Below, in pieces: positions 30,949 through 40,023 of a DNA stretch of 42,818 bases. The notes beneath the pieces were generated by a model that was not told where the DNA came from, searched no databases, and worked only from the letters and a program-made list of their open reading frames with translations. The stretch is from Sulfurimonas sp. (lineage in GTDB: Bacteria; Campylobacterota; Campylobacteria; Campylobacterales; Sulfurimonadaceae). The first letter of the stretch is position 1; each line of letters opens with the position of its first letter. Location of the stretch: the NCBI GenBank assembly GCA_026996295.1, contig JALWLL010000063.1:1-42818 (forward strand), in the 5' to 3' direction. The position numbers and the translations under genes were made by a program.

Positions 30949-32826
30949 ATGCCTTCTATTTTTAATTCTTTAAATATCGGCTATTCCGGATTGAGTGCCG
31001 CTCAAATAGGGATTGATACTACATCACATAATATTGCCAATGCAGAGAGCGAGGGTTACACCAGACAGCGTGTAGTCACAGCTGCAGCTACACCAATCAG
31101 TGCCAGACCCGGTCAGGTTGGTAACGGTACTGAAGTTTTAGAGATAGAAAGAATCTTTGATAATTATGTTTTTGATAGATATACAAGTGTATCCGGAGAT
31201 AAAGAGTACAGTGACTATGAAACAAAAACACTGAATGAACTTTCGACATATTTTCCTGAAATAGATGGGGTCGGCATCAAGTCAGACTTGACAGCCTACT
31301 ATGACATGTGGCAAACTTTTGCCGATAACCCTAATAATGACTCCATTAAAGTAGCACTTGCACAGCAAACAGAGACCCTCTCCTCTCATATACAGCAAAC
31401 TCAAGAGCAGATAGATACTCTACAGCAACAGGTTAATGATGAACTTTCTGTAAATATAGATGAGGTTAACTCCTTGGCCAAAGAGCTAGCAAGTATCAAC
31501 AGAGCAATAGATACAGCTGAAGCCGGAGATGTGTACACAGCTAATGATCTGCGGGATAAAAGAAACCTGATAGAACGGGATCTCGCAAGACTCATAGGGG
31601 CTGAAGCAACTTCGGGACAACTGGAGTCCAATATACAAGTAGACAGTTCATCTAACTTGAAAACCGGAAGTTATACTTTAAGTGTTAATGGGTTTAATAT
31701 AGTTGACGGTGGGACCTACCACCCTTTAAAACTAGATAATGAAGCTAATAGTTATGGGTATTATTCTATCTCTTATGAGAGACAAGACGGTACTTTGATA
31801 CCTATGGAAGAAAATATAACAAGCGGAAAAATAGGTGCAATACTTGATCTTAGAGGTGGAGAGATTGATCCGGTAACCGGTAAACCAGAAGATGGAATAA
31901 TTCAAAAGACCCTTGATCAGATGGATGCTTTTGCCAAAGGTTTGGTGGAGTCAACAAACAATATTTATGCGCAAACATCAACTACAAAGATGGAATCAAA
32001 TTTATTAGATCTTAATCCGACGAACTCCCTTGTTTCATCACCTTTAAATATAAATGAAGGTTCATTTGAACTTATTGTTTACGATATAGATGGAAATGAA
32101 GCTGGCAAAAGAGTTATCAGTATTGATGCGGCAACAAGTATGACAGGAATAGTAGGATCAAATTCTATTCAAGGACAAATTGAAGCGACTGTTGATGATA
32201 ATGCAGATGGCAATGCTAATAATGATATAGATGATTATATTACTTTTAATTGGGCAACGTATGCCCAAGGTAACGGACTGGAATTAGAGATGGATCCTTT
32301 GGCGAAGTCGCAGGGGTATACTTTTGCTATTCGAGATGTTTTACCTGATGATTCTTTTTCTAGTGGTACAAATTTTGCCGGTGCCTTAGGAATGAATAGA
32401 TATCTCGATGGAGACAGCGCAAGCAATATCGGGCTTAATTTGAAATATGCGGATAACCCAACACTTATCTCAGCAGGAGCAACCTCCCTAGCAGGCGACA
32501 GCAACGTAGCACTTGATATGGTACAGCATCAGTTTGAAGAGTACACATTTCAAACAGGAAGTATTGACTATACTACAACGACATATGGGATGTTTGATAT
32601 TATAGCAACAGAAGTGGGGACAGCTACAAACTCTGCAATACTAAGAAATGAAACCGTTACAACACAGTTTAATGCAACAGAGTTGGAATATGCATCGGTT
32701 TCAAAAGTAAGTATAGATGAGGAGATGACAAACCTTATCAAATACCAGACATCCTATAGTGCTGCAGCAAAGATCATTACAACAATAGATCAGATGATGC
32801 AAACGCTTCTTGGAATAAAGCAATAA
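30949..32826 (+). CDS. flgK: Flagellar hook-associated protein 1
   Basis: N-terminus IFNSLNIGYSGLSAAQIGIDTTSHNIANAESEGYTRQRV; C-terminus MTNLIKYQTSYSAAAKIITTIDQMMQTLLGI. Confidence 0.96.
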   Translation: MPSIFNSLNIGYSGLSAAQIGIDTTSHNIANAESEGYTRQRVVTAAATPISARPGQVGNGTEVLEIERIFDNYVFDRYTSVSGDKEYSDYETKTLNELSTYFPEIDGVGIKSDLTAYYDMWQTFADNPNNDSIKVALAQQTETLSSHIQQTQEQIDTLQQQVNDELSVNIDEVNSLAKELASINRAIDTAEAGDVYTANDLRDKRNLIERDLARLIGAEATSGQLESNIQVDSSSNLKTGSYTLSVNGFNIVDGGTYHPLKLDNEANSYGYYSISYERQDGTLIPMEENITSGKIGAILDLRGGEIDPVTGKPEDGIIQKTLDQMDAFAKGLVESTNNIYAQTSTTKMESNLLDLNPTNSLVSSPLNINEGSFELIVYDIDGNEAGKRVISIDAATSMTGIVGSNSIQGQIEATVDDNADGNANNDIDDYITFNWATYAQGNGLELEMDPLAKSQGYTFAIRDVLPDDSFSSGTNFAGALGMNRYLDGDSASNIGLNLKYADNPTLISAGATSLAGDSNVALDMVQHQFEEYTFQTGSIDYTTTTYGMFDIIATEVGTATNSAILRNETVTTQFNATELEYASVSKVSIDEEMTNLIKYQTSYSAAAKIITTIDQMMQTLLGIKQ

Positions 32827-32844
32827 TCAAAGTGTACCTCTCTT

Positions 32845-33642
32845 ATGCCAATTTTTAGTATATCGGTGTTGGCTTTTGTTTTTTTATTTTCATTCGCAGG
32901 TTCCTTCGTGTATAGCGTTGATCCAAGTACACTGCATACAGATGCCATACTCTCTGCACCCTCGTTTGAGTATTTGCTTGGAACAGACAGGCTTGGAAGA
33001 GACCTTTTGGCACGACTCATAGAAGGTGGCAAGATCTCTTTGATTATTGGCGTTGGTAGTGCGTTTATTGCTTCTTTTATTGGTTTGATTTTTGGTTCTA
33101 TGGCGGGATACTTTAGAGGTGTTGTAGATAAATCTTTTGTGATTATGGTAGATCTTTTTTTAACTTTCCCAACTTTCTTTTTACTCTTGGCACTTGTTTC
33201 TTACGTCAATGCATCGGCTCTTGTGCTAATAGTGATCATATCTATTACAGGGTGGATGACAACGGCTAGGCTCATACGTTCTGAGAGTTTTTCCATAACT
33301 TCCAAGCCTTATATCAAGATACTAAATATTGCCAATGTCCCTAAGAGTAAAATTTTGTTTAAATATTATGCTCCCTTATTGGCTCCTATTTATTTTGTAA
33401 GTTTTACTTTTGGTGTTGGAGGGGCAATTCTTGCAGAATCGGGGCTTAGCTTTTTGGGACTGGGTATTGTTGCTCCACAAATGAGCTGGGGTACTATACT
33501 CAGTGGGGGCAAAGATGTTGTGGAAATTGCATGGTGGGTTAGCTTTTTCCCGGGTTTAATGATATTTATAGTAACATTTTCACTCATAAATATTTCAAAT
33601 TATTTACAGCAACTTACAAATAAAAAACAGATACAAAATTAA
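32845..33642 (+). CDS. ABC transporter permease, DppC/OppC family
   Basis: EYLLGTDRLGRDLLARLIEGGKISLIIGVGSAFIASFIGLIFGSMAGYF; SFLGLGIVAPQMSWGTIL. Confidence 0.9.
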   Translation: MPIFSISVLAFVFLFSFAGSFVYSVDPSTLHTDAILSAPSFEYLLGTDRLGRDLLARLIEGGKISLIIGVGSAFIASFIGLIFGSMAGYFRGVVDKSFVIMVDLFLTFPTFFLLLALVSYVNASALVLIVIISITGWMTTARLIRSESFSITSKPYIKILNIANVPKSKILFKYYAPLLAPIYFVSFTFGVGGAILAESGLSFLGLGIVAPQMSWGTILSGGKDVVEIAWWVSFFPGLMIFIVTFSLINISNYLQQLTNKKQIQN

Positions 33643-33651
33643 AGGGAAGCC

Positions 33652-34674
33652 GTGAAACAGCATGATCTTGGATACTATTTCATTGTGATGGCAAGCGTTG
33701 TCATTGTCTTAGCAGGTGTAAAGAGTGCCTCTGAAATTATTGTACCGTTTTTGCTCTCTTTGTTTTTGGCTATCATCCTTTCCCCTTCCTATAGATTTTT
33801 TAGTAAAAAAGGCTTACCTGATGCTTTGTCATTGACACTTATAATGGTTCTATTTATTATTGTGATAGGACTTGTCGTGAAACTTATCGGATCATCCATT
33901 CAAGAGTTTAATTCAAATATAGACTTTTATGAACAGCAGTTGTCTCAATATTATATGCACTTGGAGGTAATAAGCGAAAAGTATGCAATTGCTCTGCCTT
34001 TAAATGAACTCTCAAGCCTTGTTAGTACGAAGCAGATCATGATCTTTGCCAGTTCTTTGCTCAAAGGGATGGGGTCTGTATTTACAAATGGGTTTATAAT
34101 TTTATTGACAGTTATATTTATGATGTTAGAGTCCAAACATTTTACCGATAAAGTAAACTTTAGTGATAAAAACACCATTGTGCATATAGATAAGATATTT
34201 AAGCAAATCAAAGAGTATATGGTGCTTAAAGCATTGATCTCCCTTGTGACCGGTTTAGTTGTGTGGCTTGCCCTTGTCCTTGTTGGGACGGATTATCCAT
34301 TTTTATGGGCTGTGTTGGCTTTTTTACTGAATTTTATTCCCAATATAGGATCGATTATTGCTGCCGTTCCTGCAGTACTTTTGACTTTGGTGCAACTTGG
34401 AAGCGTAAGTGCTGTTATTGTCGCATCTATCTATGTAGCTATTAATGTTGTCATTGGCTCTGTGGTTGAGCCAAAGGTGATGGGCAAAGGTTTAGGGCTT
34501 TCTACCTTAGTGGTATTTTTATCATTACTGTTTTGGGGATGGTTGCTTGGTCCAGTAGGGATGTTGCTATCGATCCCTTTGACAATTATGGCAAAAATAG
34601 TCTTAGATGCCAATACTAATACTCAATGGATAGCAGTTTTACTTGGAACAGGTGAGTCTGTTAAAAATAAATAA
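33652..34674 (+). CDS. AI-2E family transporter
   Basis: LNFIPNIGSIIAAVPAVLLTL, VVEPKVMGKGLGLSTLVVFLSLLFWGWLLGPVGMLLSIPL. Confidence 0.9.
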   Translation: MKQHDLGYYFIVMASVVIVLAGVKSASEIIVPFLLSLFLAIILSPSYRFFSKKGLPDALSLTLIMVLFIIVIGLVVKLIGSSIQEFNSNIDFYEQQLSQYYMHLEVISEKYAIALPLNELSSLVSTKQIMIFASSLLKGMGSVFTNGFIILLTVIFMMLESKHFTDKVNFSDKNTIVHIDKIFKQIKEYMVLKALISLVTGLVVWLALVLVGTDYPFLWAVLAFLLNFIPNIGSIIAAVPAVLLTLVQLGSVSAVIVASIYVAINVVIGSVVEPKVMGKGLGLSTLVVFLSLLFWGWLLGPVGMLLSIPLTIMAKIVLDANTNTQWIAVLLGTGESVKNK

Positions 34675-34772
34675 GGCTCAGTTTCAAGAGTAAGTTAAAT
34701 AAAAGAGCAAAGAAGATATACTCTATTTTTTAAAGTTTTAAAATATTATCAATGGAATAAAAGGTAGTTTAA

Positions 34773-35609
34773 ATGGAGAAGAGTTCACAAATAAGAAAGT
34801 GTTTATTCCCTGCAGCAGGCTATGGCACAAGATTTTTACCTGCTACAAAGGCCATACCAAAAGAGATGTTGCCTGTTTTGACAAAGCCTCTTTTGCAGTA
34901 TGGCGTAGAGGAAGCGATCAGTGCCGGGATGGGAACTATGGCAATTGTGACGGGTCGTGGTAAAAGAGCGATTGAAGATCATTTTGATATCTCTTATGAA
35001 CTTGAGAATCAAATAAAAGGTACATCAAAAGAGTACTTACTGAGAGAAACAAGAGATGTTATTGAGAAGTGTACCTTTTCTTATACAAGACAAAGAGAGA
35101 TGAAGGGTCTTGGACATGCGATTTTAACCGGAGAAACTTTAGTTGGAGATGAGCCATTTGCGGTTATCTTAGCAGATGATCTTTGTGATAATGCAGATGG
35201 TGAATCAGTTTTATCTCAGATGATCGCGGTCTATGAGAAATATCAATGCTCTGTAGTTGCTGTTGAAGAGGTGCCAAAAGAGGAAACAAAAAAATATGGT
35301 GTGATTGCAGGAGAGACAATTGAGAAAAATATTGTAAGAGTTAATGATATGGTTGAAAAACCTGATCCTCAAGATGCACCCTCAAACTTAGCAATCATAG
35401 GTCGCTATATTTTAACACCGGATATTTTTGAGATTTTAAAAGAGACCAAGCCGGGAAAAGGTGGTGAGATTCAAATTACAGATGCTTTATTAACGCAAGC
35501 CAAAGAGGGAAAAGTGATAGCTTTTCAATTTAGTGGAAAAAGATTTGATTGTGGAAGTGTTGATGGCTTTGTAGAGGCTACAAATTATTTTTATGATAAA
35601 CAAAAGTAA
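34773..35609 (+). CDS. galU: UTP-glucose-1-phosphate uridylyltransferase
   Basis: KCLFPAAGYGTRFLPATKAIPKEMLPVLTKPLLQYGVEEA. Confidence 0.96.
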   Translation: MEKSSQIRKCLFPAAGYGTRFLPATKAIPKEMLPVLTKPLLQYGVEEAISAGMGTMAIVTGRGKRAIEDHFDISYELENQIKGTSKEYLLRETRDVIEKCTFSYTRQREMKGLGHAILTGETLVGDEPFAVILADDLCDNADGESVLSQMIAVYEKYQCSVVAVEEVPKEETKKYGVIAGETIEKNIVRVNDMVEKPDPQDAPSNLAIIGRYILTPDIFEILKETKPGKGGEIQITDALLTQAKEGKVIAFQFSGKRFDCGSVDGFVEATNYFYDKQK

Positions 35610-35615
35610 AAACTA

Positions 35616-36818
35616 ATGTATTACAGTGATAATTTTAAACCGATCATATCAGATGAAGAGCTCTTTGATGAAATTTTACAAGAAAAAGAATGCATAGGCT
35701 ATTACGATTTAGCTCTGCAAGATATCAGCTCTTATAAAGAGTATGCTGAGTCTGTTCAATACTCCAATGTGTTAGTTATCGGGATTGGCGGCAGTACACT
35801 GGGAACATCTGCTATTTATGATTTTTTAAAACATTCTAAAGAGCTCAAAAAACAACTTTATTTTTTAGAAAGTACTGATCCCGTTGATATTGTTTCCAAG
35901 GTTGAATCATTAAATTTACAGGACACATTTTTTATTGTTATCTCAAAATCGGGAACAACTGTTGAGACAATATCGATTTTAAAATATATCCATTCGTTAG
36001 TTCGTATCGATAAAAACAACTCCCTTATCATAACAGAAGATAACTCTAAGTTAAATAGATATGCACAATTTCATAATATTAAAACCTTTGAAATCCCTCA
36101 AAATGTCGGTGGAAGATTTTCAGTATTTAGTGCTGTAGGACTTGTACCTTTAGCCATTGTAGGTATCGATATTGAAGAGCTTCTTCAAGGGATCAGGCTT
36201 GTTCATGATTCTTTTTTTAGTAAAAAGTCACATTATAAAAAAATAGTGAAAAAGGCAAGATTTTTTACTGAGTATAAGCATAGTTTCAATATAAATGTAG
36301 TTTTTTCATACTCTTCGAGTTTGGAGAGTTTTAACAAGTGGTATATCCAACTTTGGGGTGAATCTCTAGGTAAAGTTGATAGTAATAATACAAGACAAGG
36401 TTTAACCCCTATCGGGATCATAGGGCCGATAGATCAACATTCGTTTTTGCAGCTGATTGTTGAGGGTAAAAGAGATAAGACAGTCACCGTTATAAAAATT
36501 AATAATTTTAATAATGATTTGAAAATTCCTGCTGTAGAACTGGAGGGTTTAAAAGAATTGGATTATTTAAATAACTTGGAATTCTCCAAGCTTATTACGA
36601 TGCAAGCGGATGCAACGATAGAGTCTATTAACAATCTTAAAGATATTCCATGTGACGTGATTGCTATTGACAGTATCAATGAAAGAAGTATAGCAAGTCT
36701 CATGTATGAGTACGAGCTCTTAACCTCTGTGTGTGCAAAATTTATGTATATTAATGCTTATGATCAACCTGGGGTTGAAGCAGGTAAAATTATTCTCAAA
36801 GAGAAATTAAAAGGTTAA
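35616..36818 (+). CDS. pgi: Glucose-6-phosphate isomerase
   Basis: VIGIGGSTLGTSAIYDFL, ISKSGTTVETISIL, GGRFSVFSAVGLVPL. Confidence 0.93.
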   Translation: MYYSDNFKPIISDEELFDEILQEKECIGYYDLALQDISSYKEYAESVQYSNVLVIGIGGSTLGTSAIYDFLKHSKELKKQLYFLESTDPVDIVSKVESLNLQDTFFIVISKSGTTVETISILKYIHSLVRIDKNNSLIITEDNSKLNRYAQFHNIKTFEIPQNVGGRFSVFSAVGLVPLAIVGIDIEELLQGIRLVHDSFFSKKSHYKKIVKKARFFTEYKHSFNINVVFSYSSSLESFNKWYIQLWGESLGKVDSNNTRQGLTPIGIIGPIDQHSFLQLIVEGKRDKTVTVIKINNFNNDLKIPAVELEGLKELDYLNNLEFSKLITMQADATIESINNLKDIPCDVIAIDSINERSIASLMYEYELLTSVCAKFMYINAYDQPGVEAGKIILKEKLKG

Positions 36819-36823
36819 ACTAA

Positions 36824-37393
36824 ATGGTCTTAATGATAGATAATTACGATAGTTTTACGTACAATATTGTTCAGTACTGTCGCGAACTTGGGGCTGATTT
36901 GAAAATTGTAAGAAATGATGAGCTGAATGTAGAGGAGATTGAAAAATTAGATCCTCGCAAAATTATTATCTCTCCGGGACCGGCCTCTCCCAATGAGGCA
37001 GGAGTAACTCTGGAAGTTATAGAATATTTTCAAGATAAACTTCCAATACTCGGTATTTGTTTGGGACATCAAAGTATTGCTCAGGTCTTTGGGGGAGATG
37101 TTGTACGTGCCAAAAATATGATGCATGGTAAGACATCTATTATGAAGCAAAGTGGTGTATGTCCCATATTTGAGGGACTGCCTCAGGAGTTTACGGCAAC
37201 TCGATATCACTCACTGATCGTAGATAAAGATACCTTGCCAGATTCGATAGAGCCTACCATATACTCAACCGATGATGATGAGATCATGGGTTTAAAGGTA
37301 AAAAATAAACCAATATATGGTGTTCAGTTTCATCCAGAGTCGATAATGAGTGAATATGGACATGAAATAATAGGAAACTTTTTAAAGTTATGA
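36824..37393 (+). CDS. Anthranilate/aminodeoxychorismate synthase glutamine amidotransferase component
   Basis: MIDNYDSFTYNIVQYCRELG, ILGICLGHQSIAQVFGG, YGVQFHPESIMSEYG (TrpG/PabA). Confidence 0.93.
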   Translation: MVLMIDNYDSFTYNIVQYCRELGADLKIVRNDELNVEEIEKLDPRKIIISPGPASPNEAGVTLEVIEYFQDKLPILGICLGHQSIAQVFGGDVVRAKNMMHGKTSIMKQSGVCPIFEGLPQEFTATRYHSLIVDKDTLPDSIEPTIYSTDDDEIMGLKVKNKPIYGVQFHPESIMSEYGHEIIGNFLKL

Positions 37394-38595
37394 GATATAA
37401 AATCATCTTATTCTTAATTTTAGGAATAGATGTATCGGTTTTGTTTTTTCAAACAAGCGAGCTTTCTATATCATATCATGAAGCAAGTCTGCTTTATGGT
37501 GATATCTCTTTTCTTCAACTGTTAATAAAAGGTTCGATAGCTCTTTTTGGTCATAATGATTTTGCGCTTCGTTTTCCTATGATACTTTTGCACCTTAGCA
37601 GTGTCTTATTACTCTATAAAATTTCAAAACAATATATTTGCAATGAGTCCAATAGACTGTGGCTTATTTTGGTTTTTGTATTACTTCCCGGGGTTATAAG
37701 TTCTGCAATTATTGTAGACAGTGCGGGTATCATCATCTTTGGACTATTATTATTTATATATGTATATCAGGTAACGCAAATAAGCAAGTACAAGTTAAGT
37801 TTATATGTTTTACTTCTCACTTATATGTTTATAGATGGCGGATTTATCTATTTGTTTATTGCATTATCTTTGTATGCACTTTATACAAAAGATACAAAGT
37901 TTCTTTTATTGAATGTAGTACTCATAAGTATCTCTTTATATCTTTATGGCTTTAATACTCAAGGCCTTCCCAAAGGGCATTTTTTAGATTCTATTGGTAT
38001 ATATGCAGCAGTTTTTACACCAATCATTTTTATATATTTGTTTTATATTCTTTACAGACGCTTTTTAACAAAAGAGATAGATCTTTTATGGTTTATCTCT
38101 TCTACTGCCTTGATACTTTCACTTTTACTTTCTTTCAGACAAAGAGTTGCAATAGAACAGTTTGCTCCTTATTTGATCGTAGCACTTCCTTTGGGAGCAC
38201 AAACTTTTTATAGTTCATACAGGGTACGACTGAAAAGGTTTCGAACAAAATACCGAGTTTTATTTACTATTGCTCTACTTTTTTTAACATTAAACAGTAT
38301 TTTTGTGCTTTTCAATAAATATTTTTATTTAGTACTTGATGAACCTCAAAAACACTTCGCATACAAAATGCATGTTGCAAAAGAGCTCGCTTTGGAGTTA
38401 AAAAAGAAAAATATAAACTGTGTTCATACCAAAAAAAGTCTCGCTTTAAGACTTAGGTTTTATGGCATAAAAGAATGTCAACAGTATATACTGAGTGAAA
38501 GAAAAGTAGTGTCTGAAAACGCTTTAAATGTAACTATTAGTTACAAAAACAAACCCGTGTATTCTGCGTATGTTACAAATATAAACAATAAATAG
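37390..38595 (+). CDS. Multi-TM protein, GT39/ArnT-like glycosyltransferase candidate
   Basis: Many TM helices; early segment YHEASLLYGDISFLQLLIKGSIALFGHNDFALRFPMIL resembles the GT-C N-terminal loop. Confidence 0.6.
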   Translation: MRYKIILFLILGIDVSVLFFQTSELSISYHEASLLYGDISFLQLLIKGSIALFGHNDFALRFPMILLHLSSVLLLYKISKQYICNESNRLWLILVFVLLPGVISSAIIVDSAGIIIFGLLLFIYVYQVTQISKYKLSLYVLLLTYMFIDGGFIYLFIALSLYALYTKDTKFLLLNVVLISISLYLYGFNTQGLPKGHFLDSIGIYAAVFTPIIFIYLFYILYRRFLTKEIDLLWFISSTALILSLLLSFRQRVAIEQFAPYLIVALPLGAQTFYSSYRVRLKRFRTKYRVLFTIALLFLTLNSIFVLFNKYFYLVLDEPQKHFAYKMHVAKELALELKKKNINCVHTKKSLALRLRFYGIKECQQYILSERKVVSENALNVTISYKNKPVYSAYVTNINNK

Positions 38596-38682
38596 ATCTA
38601 TTCATTCCTAAGTATTAACTGATGATATTAATTTAATAAGATATGCTAAAATAAGCCTCAAATATCAAAATAGGGAGTTTCT

Positions 38683-40014
38683 ATGGCTCAAAAAGCGATA
38701 CGAGAGTATGATGGTAAAGCATTATTTTCTAAACAATGGGAAAATTATTTTAGTGGGTTTCATTATGGATTTAAGTCTGTTTTAGTAACAAGTGGAGCAG
38801 AACTTTTAGCAAAAGCTGAGGAACATGGTTTTGAGTGGCTAAAGCAAGAACCACTAGTTGCTAAGCCGGATATGTTATTTGGTAAGCGAGGTAAGAATGA
38901 TCTAGTATTGTTTAAGGATAAAAAACCGGGTGATGTATCATTGGAAGTAGCTGCAAAATGGATTGATGAAAAAACATCTCATCCAACTACTCTTTTAACT
39001 GGTCAGCATGGAACATTGACTCATTTTATTGTTGAGCCATTTACTCCACATACTCAAGAACAAGAGTATTATATTTCTGCAACATGTGTAGGTGAAGATG
39101 ATGTGCTTTATATGTCGGCTGAAGGTGGAATGGAAGTTGAAGAAGGTTGGGATGAAAAGGTAAATGAAGTAGTTATCCCTATTGATATGTCTGATGCAGA
39201 TATGGAGCATGCTATAAAAGCAAATGTGCCTTCTGATATCCCTGCTAAAGACAGAGAAAGCTTCACATCTTTTGCAATAGCGTTCTTCAAATTTTACAGA
39301 GATATGAACTTTGCCTATTTAGAAATCAACCCGATTGTTATGCTAGAGAACAATAACATGGCCATTCTTGATCTAGTTGCTCGTTTAGATGACACTGCAG
39401 GCTTTATGATGAAAGATACATGGGGTGATATTGAGTATCCAACTGCATTTGGTATGGAAGATCAATCTCCAGAAGAGAAAGCTATTGCTGAAGCTGATTC
39501 AAAATCTGGTGCATCATTAAAGCTTACTATTCTCAATCCGATGGGTAGAGTATGGACTATGGTTGCCGGTGGTGGTGCCTCTGTTGTATATGCTGATACT
39601 ATTGCTGACTTTGCAGAAGCAAACGGTGGTTCTATTGCAGATCTTGCAAACTATGGTGAGTATTCAGGTGGTCCAACTACCGGTGAAACAAAATTCTATG
39701 CAGATACGGTTATAGATTTAATGACTCGTCATAAAGATCCAAAGGGTGAAGATAAAGTTCTTATCATTGGTGGAGCTATTGCAAACTTTACAGATGTTGC
39801 CAAAACATTTACCGGTATTATCCAATCTTTTGAAGAAAATGCAGAAAAAATGAAAGAGCATAATACTAAAATCTATGTTCGTCGTGGTGGGCCAAACTAT
39901 GAAAAAGGTCTCAAAGATATCAAAGAAGCTGCGGACAGACTCGGTCTTTATATTGAAGTTTATGGACCAGAAACACATGTTACTGACATTGTAAGAATGG
40001 CATTAGAGAAGTAA
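38683..40014 (+). CDS. aclB: ATP-citrate lyase beta subunit
   Basis: ATP-grasp/succinyl-CoA-synthetase-beta-like, 443 aa, directly followed by aclA in the Campylobacterota aclBA order. Confidence 0.92.
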   Translation: MAQKAIREYDGKALFSKQWENYFSGFHYGFKSVLVTSGAELLAKAEEHGFEWLKQEPLVAKPDMLFGKRGKNDLVLFKDKKPGDVSLEVAAKWIDEKTSHPTTLLTGQHGTLTHFIVEPFTPHTQEQEYYISATCVGEDDVLYMSAEGGMEVEEGWDEKVNEVVIPIDMSDADMEHAIKANVPSDIPAKDRESFTSFAIAFFKFYRDMNFAYLEINPIVMLENNNMAILDLVARLDDTAGFMMKDTWGDIEYPTAFGMEDQSPEEKAIAEADSKSGASLKLTILNPMGRVWTMVAGGGASVVYADTIADFAEANGGSIADLANYGEYSGGPTTGETKFYADTVIDLMTRHKDPKGEDKVLIIGGAIANFTDVAKTFTGIIQSFEENAEKMKEHNTKIYVRRGGPNYEKGLKDIKEAADRLGLYIEVYGPETHVTDIVRMALEK

Positions 40015-40023
40015 GGGGATAAG

